Positions 38,701-48,615 of a stretch of 64,000 nt of DNA are shown piece after piece. Under the pieces are notes generated by a model that was given only the letters and a program-made list of their open reading frames with translations, had not been told where the DNA came from and did no database searches. Every line of letters begins with the position of its first letter. Position 1 is the first letter of the stretch. Source of the DNA: Patagioenas fasciata (taxonomy: Eukaryota > Chordata > Aves > Columbiformes > Columbidae). Location of the stretch: positions 62,996,049 through 63,060,048 of the forward strand of contig NC_092560.1 of assembly GCF_037038585.1 (NCBI RefSeq), read 5' to 3'. Made by a program: the position numbers and the translations under genes.

Positions 38701-41700
38701 TTAGAAAATGAACCAGATCTGTCACTGGCAGGTGTCTGTCACCATAAACTCAAATTGTTGCAGGTTAGTAGAGTGGCAGTCCCTGGTCGAGAACCCTCCA
38801 GGGCTCACCTGCAATCTAAGGCAAAGAGCAGCCCAGGGATACCAGGAGAGTAAGGGAATTTGCACATGCTTGATGGCAGGAATATTTGCACCTACAAAAA
38901 TCTCCTCAGAGATTCAGATGCCTGAAGATTTCTGTCAGTCTGAAGCAGCAGTTTAAGTTCTTTTAAATGGTGCTAGCTAATGTGATGGTCAGTTCCTTAA
39001 TTCCTTTTACATACTTCCTGTTAGGTCTTACTATTAAGAAGTCATATAAGTGCTGCAGATAATAATGGGTTATAGAAGGCACATGTTTGCTTGAAGTCTT
39101 AAGTGCAACTCTTTCAAAAGACGTCATGTGTTACAGGCAGCAGCTAGGTCCTCATTTCAATTGTATTAAACCAATGTAATGTAATGTATGTATGTAATGT
39201 ATGAAAATGTAATGTAATGTATGAAAATGTCAGTCACTAAACCTGGAGTTAGAATGTATTTATGGGTCAAATACCTCAAAGGGATTTTTTTGTTATTAAC
39301 TTTCATTTTATGATGTTATTTCGGGCTTTTTTGTTTGTAATTGGAGTTGTGCCCTTCCTTCTGACAGTCTAACAGAGAAGTGATACAAAAAAAGAGAGGA
39401 ACTTAGTTCTGCTCTGACTATAAACAAAGACAAAACTCTATTTGACCTTAGTGGGCAGTTTTTGTTATCTGGCAAGCCATATGGAATTACTTTTCAATGT
39501 TATGAAAATCAGAAACACACTTTTGGTAGATACTGTACTTAAAGAGAAGACCTTGTCAAATAAATCACAAAGAACTTGATGAAATTAGTAAGGTGAGAGT
39601 TCTGCAAAACTGGAAGAACAAAAATTATCTAGATCCCTTTCTGCTTCCTCAGTTTAAATTAGAGAACTCATAATTAGAATTTAACAAGTGTGTTCCTGTT
39701 CCAAAATGTTAGATTGAATACTATGTTTAGAGGTGCTGCAGCTTCTTTATAAGCAAAATAGAACAGATTTTGCTGCTGTGCTGCATGCCAAAATGGCATT
39801 TTCATCTTATTTCTTCTTGCATTCAGAACCAAACCTTCCTGTATATAAAAGGAAAGATTCAACTGGGAAGATTCCAAATGCGGAGCCGTGATGTCCGTCT
39901 CACAGATAGTTTCCTTGATGATCTAAACTTCCTGCCTGCTGAATATGATAAGGGAGAATATTTTAAATTCCTAGAAGATTATGGAACTCACTATGCGGTC
40001 TCTGGAATCGTAGGAGGAAAATACGAACTTGTGTACGTGCTGGATAATTACGCTATGTCTCGAACAGGTACAGATTCTGTTGATTTTGTTATGGTAGGCA
40101 GATTATCACCAATTCTTCAGCCATGCAGAGAGATGTATGAGGATTGTGTCTATGGAGTACATGTGTATATGTGTATACTGAAAACAGCACAGTTCAGTGT
40201 GTGCTGCTTGTGGCACAATAGGGACATTACAGAATTAGATGAGTTCAACAGAGATGAGAGTCAGTCTTTGTAGCTCCCAGAATGATGTATTTTATGTCTG
40301 TAACTGAGGAAAAAAAAATCTTAAACAAATCTCTTTGAAATATTAGCAATACTAAGTGGTGTGACATGATTCACAAGAGATCCTCAATGCCTAGAAAATC
40401 TTAAATCCAATTTGCTGATTGTTACCTTCTTGTCTTACACTCTAAGAGCATGGTGGTGGTGACAGAAAGTATGGAATGAATTGAAGAACTTACTAGAAAT
40501 CACATGGTGCACTTGAGTGTGATTAAACTGTTTAATAGACTTTAACATTCACAGTGGCATTTTCCTTGCCCTGGTTAAGATAGAAAAGTAGTTATTTAAT
40601 CCTCTCTCTTGTACAGTTGAGATACATGTGGGCTTGTGACAGATTAAGTGATCATTCTGGAATAATTCTCATGCTAATTTTGGAGATCAAGAAATAAGTA
40701 CCTGCTGCATGGAGCACCACCAATAATATTGCTATCAGATGTTCAGGCTATGAAAAGGGACATGGGGCAAAGATGTAATCTATACCAGCATTACTCTCTA
40801 CAGCACCTGGAGATTCTGGTGTTGGATTTTTTTTTCAGGTACCAATCTTGACCAAAATTCTTTCTGAACAGAAAAGTGAAGTTCCAGATGACATGTTTGA
40901 GTTTAATAAACAGAAAGGAGGTGTTGGAGGCAGTAGAGGATAGAGCAGGATTGAAACTTATGTCAATAGAATACTTCTAAGAGATTAGTGGTGTTAATTA
41001 ACTTTATGAGGAAAAGTAGTGGAGAAACATGTTTGCAGTTGGGAGACAGAGACTGGGAGGATTCTGTAATTTAACACATAGAAAGAGCAAATGGTAAGCA
41101 GCTGAGAAAGACAAAATTCCCATAGAATATATGGTAATAGTGGTCCCTTGAGGGACACCTGCTTTCAGCTAGACCAAGGAAAACAGCAATCAGTTTTTGG
41201 AGGGTTTTGGAATTTTCCTAAACACTGTAGATCTCACCTGCCTCTGTTCAGGCACTTTAAATACTATCATCCTCATATTCATTCCATGGAAGTGGAAAAA
41301 GCAGAAGATAAATGGGAAGAGGAAAACCATTAACATCTCCTATAGCCCTGAAATTTATTTTCCATGAGTAATAACATTATTTATAGTCATCCATTTAATG
41401 ACCAAATTATTTCCATTTCCAGGTATCACTGTCGAAGATGTGAAAAAATGCCTCGGCTATCACTTAGATGCCAATATTGCATATAAAGACTTACATGCCA
41501 CTGTTAATATTGATGGTGGTAAATGTGAAAAGATTCATGTGAAGGACAAAAGTAAGTGTATCCTTATTTTAAATTCTATCTTTTGCTTAAGGAAAAATTA
41601 TACCAATTGATTGCCCTTTTATAATCAATATAGTAATTGCTGGTAGGGAAAGGACTAATCCAGCAGATGAGTAGAGGTAAAACTGCCACACTTGCATTCT

Positions 41701-44700
41701 CCCAGGGCAAGCCAGGCTTAGCTTGTGTCCCCAGTAGACACACAAAAAAACACACTTATATAACACAGCTCCACTCCCATTGTTGGTACAGGCCTCCTGA
41801 TGCACGTCAACACACACATCCCTGCACACATTACGAATGCCTCCAGTCTGCCCATAGCTGCTCAGGTTACACAGCAACTGGCCCTTGGATCCTCTTGTCT
41901 CCAGTTGCCTCACACAGACACACACTCATATGCAAACAGGTCTCAGTAAACTCCTGGACCTTAAGGTCTCTCATGTTTTTGGCACAGAACTCCTGGTCAA
42001 TCCAGTAGCCTACTCTTCCAGTTGTCTCACTCTGGAGACACCTACATATCTAGGTCAGACTAACAGCCACTTTGATACTTGGCTCTCAAGCCACTTGCCC
42101 TATTCACTTGCTAGTCTGGCTTGTTATGTTAGTGATCACACACTGACATATGAATCTTCACTCAGTTCAGATATTGGCACCACAAACACTAGGATCCTGT
42201 CAGCCATTGTCCAGCTCCAGTTGCTGGCATGCAGGTCTCCATCCACAGACATATACCTGGAATACAGTCCGCTCCCCCAGGAAAAGAGTTAGAAATAGAT
42301 ATTAATGGCAATCCAAGAAATATACTGCAAAAATCAACAACAGCACCTGGCAGACAGCCTCACTGATCAGCCACCCCTCTATACACAGTCTTCTTTTTTG
42401 TATTTATCCCTGTATTTTCCCATTCTTGTTCCTCCCAAAGCCACCCTGTTCCCACTTACCTCTTCAATAGCAGTCCTATAAATATAGTCTAAGTATTTAA
42501 GTTTGTGCAATCTCAAAATGCCCTCTTCTGCACACAGAGAGCCTTTCCATTGACTCAACTTGCGGTTGACCCATCCTCAGCCCCATCCTGTGGGGCTAAT
42601 GGGTCTGCTGGGATGGGTCTGTGAGGAGTCCAGGCAGGGGCTCCCTTTCTGTGATCAGGCTACTTGTGTTCCCTTGCCTGCCATTGTTCCTTTCTGATCC
42701 TTCATGTGCCTAAACATGAGTCTTTTATCATAGAATCATATAATGTCCGGAATTGGAAGAGATCCACAAAGATCATTGAGTCTAACTCCTGACCCTGCAT
42801 ATGACATCCCCACAGTGCACATCATGTGTCTGAGGGCGTTATCCTGTCTTCTTGAACACTGTCAGGCTTGGGGCCATGACCACGTCCCTGGGGAGCCTGT
42901 TCCAGTGCTCCACCACCCTTTGCATGAAGAACCTTCTCCTAATATCCAACCTAAGCCTCCCCTGGCACATCTTCCTGCCATTCCCTCAGGTTCTGTCGTT
43001 GGTCACTAAAGAGAAGAGATCAGCGTCTGCCTCTCTTCCTTCCTTGTGAGGAAGTTGTAGATGCCATGAGGTCTCTCAGTCTCCTCTTCTCCAGGCTGAA
43101 CAAACCAAGTGACTTTATCCACTCTTCATGTGGCTTCCCCTCCAAACCTTTCACCAACTTCATAGCTCTTTTCTGGATGCTCTCCAGCAGCTTTATATTG
43201 TTTTTATCCTGTGGTGCCCAGACCTGCACACAGTGCTCCAGGTGAGGCCGCACCAGTGTAGAGAGAGCGGGACAATCACCTCTCTCGCCCGGCTGGCAAT
43301 GCTGTGTTTGATGCACCCAGGACACGGTTGCCCTCTTGGCTGCCGGGACACACTGTTGGCTCATGTTCAACTTGCAGTCGACCAGAACCCTCAGATCCTT
43401 CTCTGCAGAGCTGCTTTCCAGCATCTTGTCCCCCAGTCTCTATGTACAGCCAGGATTGCCATGTCCCAGGTGCAAAATCCTGTACTTGCCCTTGTTGAAC
43501 TTCATGCAGCTGGTGACTTCCGAGTTCTCTAATTTATCCAAACCACTCTGCAGGGCCTCTCTGCCCTCAAGAGCGTCAACAGCTCCTCCCAATTTAGTGT
43601 CATCAGCAGACTTATTTAGTATTGCCTCAAGTCCTGTGTCCAAGTCATTTATGAAGACATTGAAGAGAGCTGGCCCTAAGACGGATCCCTGCAGAACCCC
43701 GCTAGTGACTGGTCACCAGCCTGGGATAACCTCATTCACTAGGAGCCTTTGAGCCCAGCCCATCAGTCAGTTGCTCACCCACTGCACTGTGTGTTTACTC
43801 AGCTGTGTGCTGGACATCTTGTCCAGGAGGATACTGTGAGAGACAGTATTGAAGGCTTTACTGAAATCCAAAAGTATCTCATCGACAGGCTTTCTTTGGT
43901 CAACTAGGTCAGTAATCTTGTCGTAGAAAGAAATTAAGTTTGTTAGTCAGGACTTTCCCCTCATGAATCTGTGCTGGCTGGGACCATTGACTGTGTTGTT
44001 GTTCAGATGCTTTTCAATAACTCCCAGAATAATCTTCTCCATGATTTTGCCACACACAGAATTGAGGCTGACAGGCCCGTAGCGGCCAGGGTCATCCCTG
44101 TTGCCCTTCTTGTAGATTGGGACAATGCTTGCCTGCTACCAGTCATTCAGGACTTCTTCAGATTCCCAAGGGCATTGAAAAATCACAGAGAAAAGTCTCA
44201 CCATGACATCAACCAGCTCTTTAAGCACCCTTGGATGAATCCCATCAGACCCCATTGACTTGTGGGGTAGCAAATCCTGCACAAGTTCCAGATTCATTGG
44301 GAGTTTATTGTTCATGCAGCCATGGTTCACTAAGCCACGGCTATGGAGGCCCCCACGTTCATCTTCATTGTTGGAGACTGAGGTGAAAAAAGTATTAAAC
44401 ATTTTGGCTTTGTCTATGTCCCTGTTAATAAGGTGACCATGCTCATTGAGTAAAGGGCCAATGTTATCTCTAGTTTGCCTTTTGCCATTAACATATGTTA
44501 AAAATCCTTTTTTAATTGTCCTTCACAGTACTGGCCAGCTTCATTTTTAATTGAGCTTTGGCCCCATGAATTTACATGACCTACAAATTGCAAAAGGCAA
44601 AGAGATTTACTACTGAGCACAAAAGAACAATTATTTTCAGTGATCTGTTCTTGTATTTTTGTTATGAAGCAGAAGGTGCTGCTATTCCAATTCCTGACCT

Positions 44701-46535
44701 TTTCTGGTTCAGCTCAGGTGATGCAGTAGCACTACTCATATTATCTTTGACTTTTTATCAAATAGGTATGATCTCCATAATGCCTCTCATTTTGCATTAC
44801 CCCTTCTTTTCCTTTCAGTTACAGGGTTTTCTTATTTAATTGATTTTCTCCCACATAGGAGGTATAAGCAAATTCCACCACAACCAGTGAGTTCTTCTCT
44901 ACAATTGTTTTACAGAGGTGGAATGTTTGCATTAAAAGGACAAGGGTTTTTCAAGATCCATGGCAGTTACACTTTCTTCTTCACCCTCTCTTCTTTCATT
45001 CTGCAGCAGAACTTAAGGATGACGCTATCATTGATGATGTCATCTCATTTGTTGATGGAGGAAAGATTGACTTTTCAATTAAAATAAAAGAAATGTTACT
45101 GCGAGGATCCAAAATGGTTGACATAGAGGATTACATACAGTGGGCTAAATCTTTAGTTGATGCCCCAGTAGTGATTCAGCAACGGGTAAGCTCAACTTCT
45201 TCAAAGCTGTTGTTCTTACAGTTTGGAAGCTTTTACTCTAAGATGGAGGTGAAGGTTCAGGTTTATAATGAACTTTAAGGTATGGGTATATCAAAAGGAA
45301 CTTTGGAAAAGTGTGTTATGTATGGACACTCTTCTTCTACAGCCTTCTCCAATACATACACTTGTTCCAGTTAAGATGAGAAATGCATATTTAAAGAAAC
45401 AAAATTTGGAAAGAGCAATTGAAGACTACATTACTGAATACAGTGTGTGCAAATGTCAACCCTGCAAAAATGGAGGCACCCTTGTGCTGGTAGATGGAGC
45501 CTGTACATGCATGTGTTCAAGCTACTTTCAGGGAATTGCTTGTCAGATTCCCAAATCTACATTAATTAAAGGTTAGTACCTACTCCAGACAGAAAAAAAA
45601 TAGCATATTTGTTATTGTGAACAATATCCTGACAGAATGAGCCTTCGTAAGGCAGAAGGATGTCACAGTAGTCCCTTACACCTACTGCTGTCAAAGCTCC
45701 TGGGTATATAGTATGGAAGCTAGTGTAAGTTACTGGGTTCTTTCCATAAACAGGGCACTCTAAGTTAGAGTTCATTGTCTCACACACATTGTTGTGTCTT
45801 GGAATGATACCCCAAGCTCATTTAAGTACACAGGAGCATTATTGAAGAATTGTGCACCAACTGTAAGCTGATTTCAGGCAAAATCAATCTCACCGTATCA
45901 TAAGCTGTTGTGTCTTCAGTTTCCTGTAGAAGCACTGTGTTTGCTAATGTATGATCATATTTCATAATTACTGTGCTAGATTAATATTAGATCGGTCTAC
46001 AAAGGGGAAGAGGTAGATTAATGCATTTCCACAACTGACAATGTAAAACATTTATTGTGCAGTAAGCTCATTCCCTGTGGCCAACTTTTTAAAGTGTAGG
46101 TGCCCAAAATAGGCCTTAGGACTTGATATTCAGGCAGCTTCCTAGAGTGACAAAAATGTAGAAACCTCTGGGCTCTTAAGCAGTCCCACTGACTGCATTT
46201 TCAGAAGCCAAATCTGAGCAAAGGGATGTATTCTGGGGGATGCTATGATCTGCAGGATCACTATGATCAAGAATGCAATAATTGTATCATGGTCAAGCCC
46301 TAATTAATGCTTCTGTCGCTGCACAGAAGACAAAGAGATACTGAACTAATCCTAGTATGGTGTCTTAATACCAGTTGTCACTGATGGAGGCTGGAGCTGT
46401 TGGAGTGCCTGGTCCACTTGTATCAATGGAGAAAGCACTCGAACTCGTCAGTGTAACAATCCTGTACCAGAACCTGGTGGTAGACCATGCCAGGGAGAAA
46501 GCATTGAAAAACGGCCCTGTGGAGAAGAAAAATAG
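26667..46535 (+). CDS. C9: Complement component C9 (spliced, 11 coding exons)
   Basis: Joined exons 26667-26752, 31884-32001, 32659-32806, 34202-34349, 36019-36157, 37306-37524, 39827-40067, 41423-41551, 45007-45185, 45343-45571 and 46375-46535 give 598 codons with consistent phases (human C9 is 559). Order of modules: signal peptide (about 1-21), thrombospondin type 1 (about 50-107, WSTW at 55-58), LDL-receptor class A (about 108-143), MACPF/perforin pore domain (about 167-500, signature ending YGTHY at 338-342), EGF-like (505-541), then a second thrombospondin type 1 (549-596). C9 is a secreted plasma protein that polymerises on C5b-8 to form the membrane attack pore. Human C9 stops after the EGF module, so the last module is the main difference. 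Sequons N273-S-S and N287-Q-T are visible. Identity is by clear similarity through every module. It lies downstream of DAB2 on the same strand, as in mammals. Confidence 0.95.
26753..31883 (+). other. C9 intron 1 (5.1 kb)
   Basis: This largest C9 intron is AT-rich. It holds a degenerate CR1 fragment (about 29328-29600) and a stretch at 30184-30578 open on both strands, for which I found no splice context or resemblance. No other structure was recognised. Confidence 0.6.
29328..29600 (-). mobile_element. Old CR1-like fragment in C9 intron 1
   Basis: TTCATAGAACTGCAGAG, then GGAAGGACCTCTGGAGGTCTTG and CAAAGCAGAGCC, follows the reversed CR1 3' tail with many changes. The part beyond about 29480 is too diverged to place with certainty. 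Confidence 0.6.
31884..32001 (+). CDS. C9: C9 exon 2: first thrombospondin module, part 1
   Basis: Acceptor TTTGACAG, donor AGG|GTAAGC. It gives the last base of Arg29 to residue 68: a short N-terminal tail, then [17 protein letters not shown], which aligns with human C9. W55 and W58 form the WxxW pattern C-mannosylated in terminal complement proteins. Confidence 0.92.
32659..32806 (+). CDS. C9: C9 exon 3: thrombospondin part 2, start of LDL-receptor A
   Basis: Acceptor TTCAAG, donor G|GTAAGT, phase 1 out. Residues 69-117. [14 protein letters not shown] and the closing cysteines finish the first thrombospondin module; DCGTDFQC opens the LDL-receptor A module. Confidence 0.95.
34202..34349 (+). 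CDS. C9: C9 exon 4: LDL-receptor class A module
   Basis: Acceptor TTTGACTAG, donor GG|GTATGT, phase 2 out. Residues 118-166. [12 protein letters not shown] is the calcium-binding acidic signature of LDL-receptor A repeats. The exon ends in the linker GRTAGQG before the pore domain. Confidence 0.95.
36019..36157 (+). CDS. C9: C9 exon 5: start of MACPF domain
   Basis: Acceptor TTTCATAG, donor GAT|GTAAGT. Residues 167-213. [15 protein letters not shown] and [14 protein letters not shown] match the beginning of the pore domain of human C9. Confidence 0.95.
36871..36905. repeat. Poly(A) and A/C-rich tract in C9 intron 5
   Basis: An almost pure A run is followed by AACCAAAACAAAACAC. It is low-complexity sequence with no further signal. 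Confidence 0.7.
37306..37524 (+). CDS. C9: C9 exon 6: MACPF, first membrane-inserting region
   Basis: Acceptor TTTTCTAAG, donor AGG|GTAAGT; 219 bp, phase 0. Residues 214-286. [13 protein letters not shown] aligns with human C9, but the following stretch is shorter and lacks the adjacent cysteine pair of the human protein. Sequon N273-S-S is present. Confidence 0.92.
39173..39230. repeat. (AATGT)n-type simple repeat
   Basis: Interrupted repeats of AATGT and ATGT, with the phrase GTATGAAAATGTAATGTAAT, lie in C9 intron 6. They are probably length-variable. Confidence 0.7.
39827..40067 (+). CDS. C9: C9 exon 7: MACPF core
   Basis: Acceptor GCATTCAG, donor G|GTACAG, phase 1 out. Residues 287-366. 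It contains [14 protein letters not shown] and the MACPF signature from Y331 to YGTHY (338-342), followed by glycines at the bend ([12 protein letters not shown]). Confidence 0.95.
41423..41551 (+). CDS. C9: C9 exon 8: MACPF, second membrane-inserting region
   Basis: Acceptor TTTCCAG, donor A|GTAAGT. Residues 367-409. [14 protein letters not shown] and the partner cysteine in GGKCEK match the human disulfide-bearing segment. Confidence 0.93.
41690..42720. repeat. Probable unclassified interspersed repeat in C9 intron 8
   Basis: Composition changes sharply from AT-rich intron to C-rich sequence dense in CACAC, CTCC and CCAG words, and stays so up to the CR1 tail at 42728. It looks like an inserted element, perhaps an LTR, but I cannot see defining ends or name a family. 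Borders are approximate. Confidence 0.35.
42728..44575 (-). mobile_element. 5'-truncated CR1-type LINE in C9 intron 8
   Basis: On + it starts with the reversed CR1 3' tail (TCATAGAATCATATAATG) and runs about 1.85 kb. On - it carries broken pieces of the CR1 reverse transcriptase. Near 44270-44140 there is [15 protein letters not shown], the start of the RT domain. Near 43420-43030 there is [17 protein letters not shown], then [13 protein letters not shown] and [13 protein letters not shown], the RT C-terminal region. These pieces are in separate frames with stops, so the copy is dead. The endonuclease and ORF1 ends are missing. Confidence 0.93.
45007..45185 (+). CDS. C9: C9 exon 9: MACPF C-terminal part
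   Basis: The acceptor is CTGCAGCAG (45001-45009), so the exon may begin at 45007 or 45010; both are in frame. Donor CGG|GTAAGC. It encodes residues 410-469, with [31 protein letters not shown] and DAPVVIQQR aligned to human C9. Confidence 0.93.
45343..45571 (+). CDS. C9: C9 exon 10: end of MACPF and EGF-like module
   Basis: Acceptor CTTCTTCTACAG, donor G|GTTAGT, phase 1 out. Residues 470-545. [19 protein letters not shown] closes the pore domain. The EGF-like module (505-541) has seven cysteines, one more than human C9, the extra one being C505. Confidence 0.95.
46375..46535 (+). CDS. C9: C9 exon 11: extra C-terminal thrombospondin type 1 module
   Basis: Acceptor TAATACCAG, phase 1 in, residues 546-598, stop TAG at 46533-46535. 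[12 protein letters not shown] carries the three-tryptophan WxxWxxW signature, followed by [17 protein letters not shown] and a final cysteine. It resembles the C-terminal thrombospondin module of C6, C7 and C8 and, as reported, of fish C9. Mammalian C9 has no such module. Confidence 0.93.
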
Positions 46536-48449
46536 TTAATGCTGCCCAAAAACAGGTAGGTAGCCTCTCTGAGTACTAATATGTTATTGCTGTTTAGAAT
46601 AAATGGTCAGCCAATATTTGCAGCATTTCAATGACACAGCTGAAATGATGGGTAAGTCCTCTTACATTTCATTTAAATCTTGATTTAAATCTTCGCTTTT
46701 GAAAACAGCCACCTGGTAGCTCAAACTCATTTGCATTTGAATGTCTTGACAAGCAACGTTATATCATAGACCTTCAAGAGTAAAATGGAGTTCTGGATAA
46801 GAACAGATGAAATATCCAGGTCTTAAAATTCAGATTCCATCTCTAGTCAGATTCGCCATCAAAATGTTATGTCTTAGGGACAAGGAAAGAGACATATTTT
46901 CCAGAAACAAAATATGAAGACAATTTGGGAGTCTGAATTCTGTTACTTGAGAAATGGAATGCTTAAATCCAACATAGGTTATGCTATAGCAGTTTTGAAA
47001 CTTTTAGCTTGGAAAAAACAGTTTAAGAAAATGTTTAGCTACATAATTTTGTCAGGGCTTTTTATTTTCAATACAACACTGCAAAGAAAAACGACAACAA
47101 AAGAAAAATAAGCAGGGTTTTGAGGGTTCATGCTCTGGTCCATAAAATAGTGAAGTGGTCAGAACTTTATTCATCTGTTGAGAAAAAGAAGCTTGCATGC
47201 CACTTTTATGTGACAGTAAGAGTATTTAGACCTAGGAGGAAGTGTTTGGGTTCTATGCTTAACATGTTACCATAAGTTCCTTTTCTCTGGGAGGCCACGA
47301 TAAGAAAAGAGGTGGCAAGATAAGGAAAAGGTTTTGAATGTTTGCCCACTGAAACACCCTGATCTTAAGTCTCACAACATGACCTCTACCTGCACCAAAA
47401 ATATGTATCAGAAGATTTCTTTTATGCCTACCTTCTCTCAGCTTCAACGGAGTTCAGCTACATCTGATATTCTCCTTGTGTAGCACCCCGAGAAAGCACA
47501 GCCACAAGATACAACAGCACTCATGGGCCATCTAGCCCTACATCAGAGAATTACAAACTGCTTCCTACAGCACTGCATCTCCAGGCTATCAAAGCTACAT
47601 ATTCCATAAATTATTCCACAGCTGGAAGAGAGAATTGAGAGAAGAACATGATATAGAGCTGGAAAATTGAGACTAATATGAGGAAGACAATTTTTTAAAA
47701 GTATGGGAAATAAAATAATACTAGCAAGTGTCACATTAAAAATAAAGTGAAGACTGGTCCTTTACACAGTTGTATAATGAAAGTGAATATGCAATTTAAA
47801 AAACCTCAACACAAACTAATGGAAGGTTCTCAAACATGTAGATAATTGTGCTTGCACAAAAAATCCTAAAGCATCAATTTTGCCAGGATGGGAAAGAATT
47901 CTGTGGAAATATTTCTATGTCTTTCCCCATTCTTGGACATTCCCTATGTTTCTAGGTCAGTGCTATTGATCTCTTGCTAAAAACAAGGTATCAAGTTAGC
48001 ATTTGCTTGATCCAGTGAAGCTGGTCTTATTTCGAAAAAGTCTCATAAGCATCTTGATTTTATTCCTGCATTATTTCATTGACATGTTTCTATTCAGCCA
48101 TGACAGCAAATATCATGACAATTATTCGTGTTATGTACTTATTCAGATATGCTTCTTCTGGTATGGCATAGTAAAAGCTCTTTTAAAAAAAATAACCTTA
48201 CTTGGGCTCCTGATATACCAGACATGCTGACTACTCATTCTTCCAGTATAAATCAGATACTTAAGTCCTCTGAAACTCACAGTGTGTGTTTCGATACATT
48301 CTTCATGAGAATGTTCTTACATTACAGTCATATGTGAGAAGCAGTGAAATCTTATTCATAAGAGTACTATTTCACTTGAATTTTGACAAATATATATGTC
48401 GTAGCTAATATTTTCTATCACTTCTTTACTATTTTTTCTCCTTTTTTAG
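46536..48449 (+). other. C9 3' UTR start and probable last intron
   Basis: Twenty bases after the stop there is a good donor, ACAG|GTAGGT at 46555/46556, and the next strong acceptor is at 48449. An AATAAA at 46598-46603 could instead end a short mRNA without splicing. Otherwise I see nothing in this stretch. Confidence 0.5.
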
Positions 48450-48615
48450 AAGACAACAATGGATTCCAAACCAATTCTAGAAATCACAGTTTCTGCTGGC
48501 CAGCTAGCTATCCAAGAGCAATGGAATGCCATGATTTAAAAGCACCTGTTGTTTAAATGATCACTAATACAAACAAAGTAATAGACAAATAAACATCTTA
48601 ACAGAGATGAGCTGA
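48450..48615 (+). other. C9: Probable C9 3' UTR last exon with poly(A) signal
   Basis: Strong acceptor TTTTCTCCTTTTTTAG ends at 48449. About 140 bases later AATAAA lies at 48588-48593, with a GT-rich element (GTGTATGTGGT) shortly after. The exon is inferred from signals; no coding evidence applies. Confidence 0.5.

Noticed and set aside
41637-43752. Several plus-strand frames of 120-138 codons in C9 intron 8
   Set aside because: They lie in the C-rich repeat or run antisense to the CR1 reverse transcriptase remnant.
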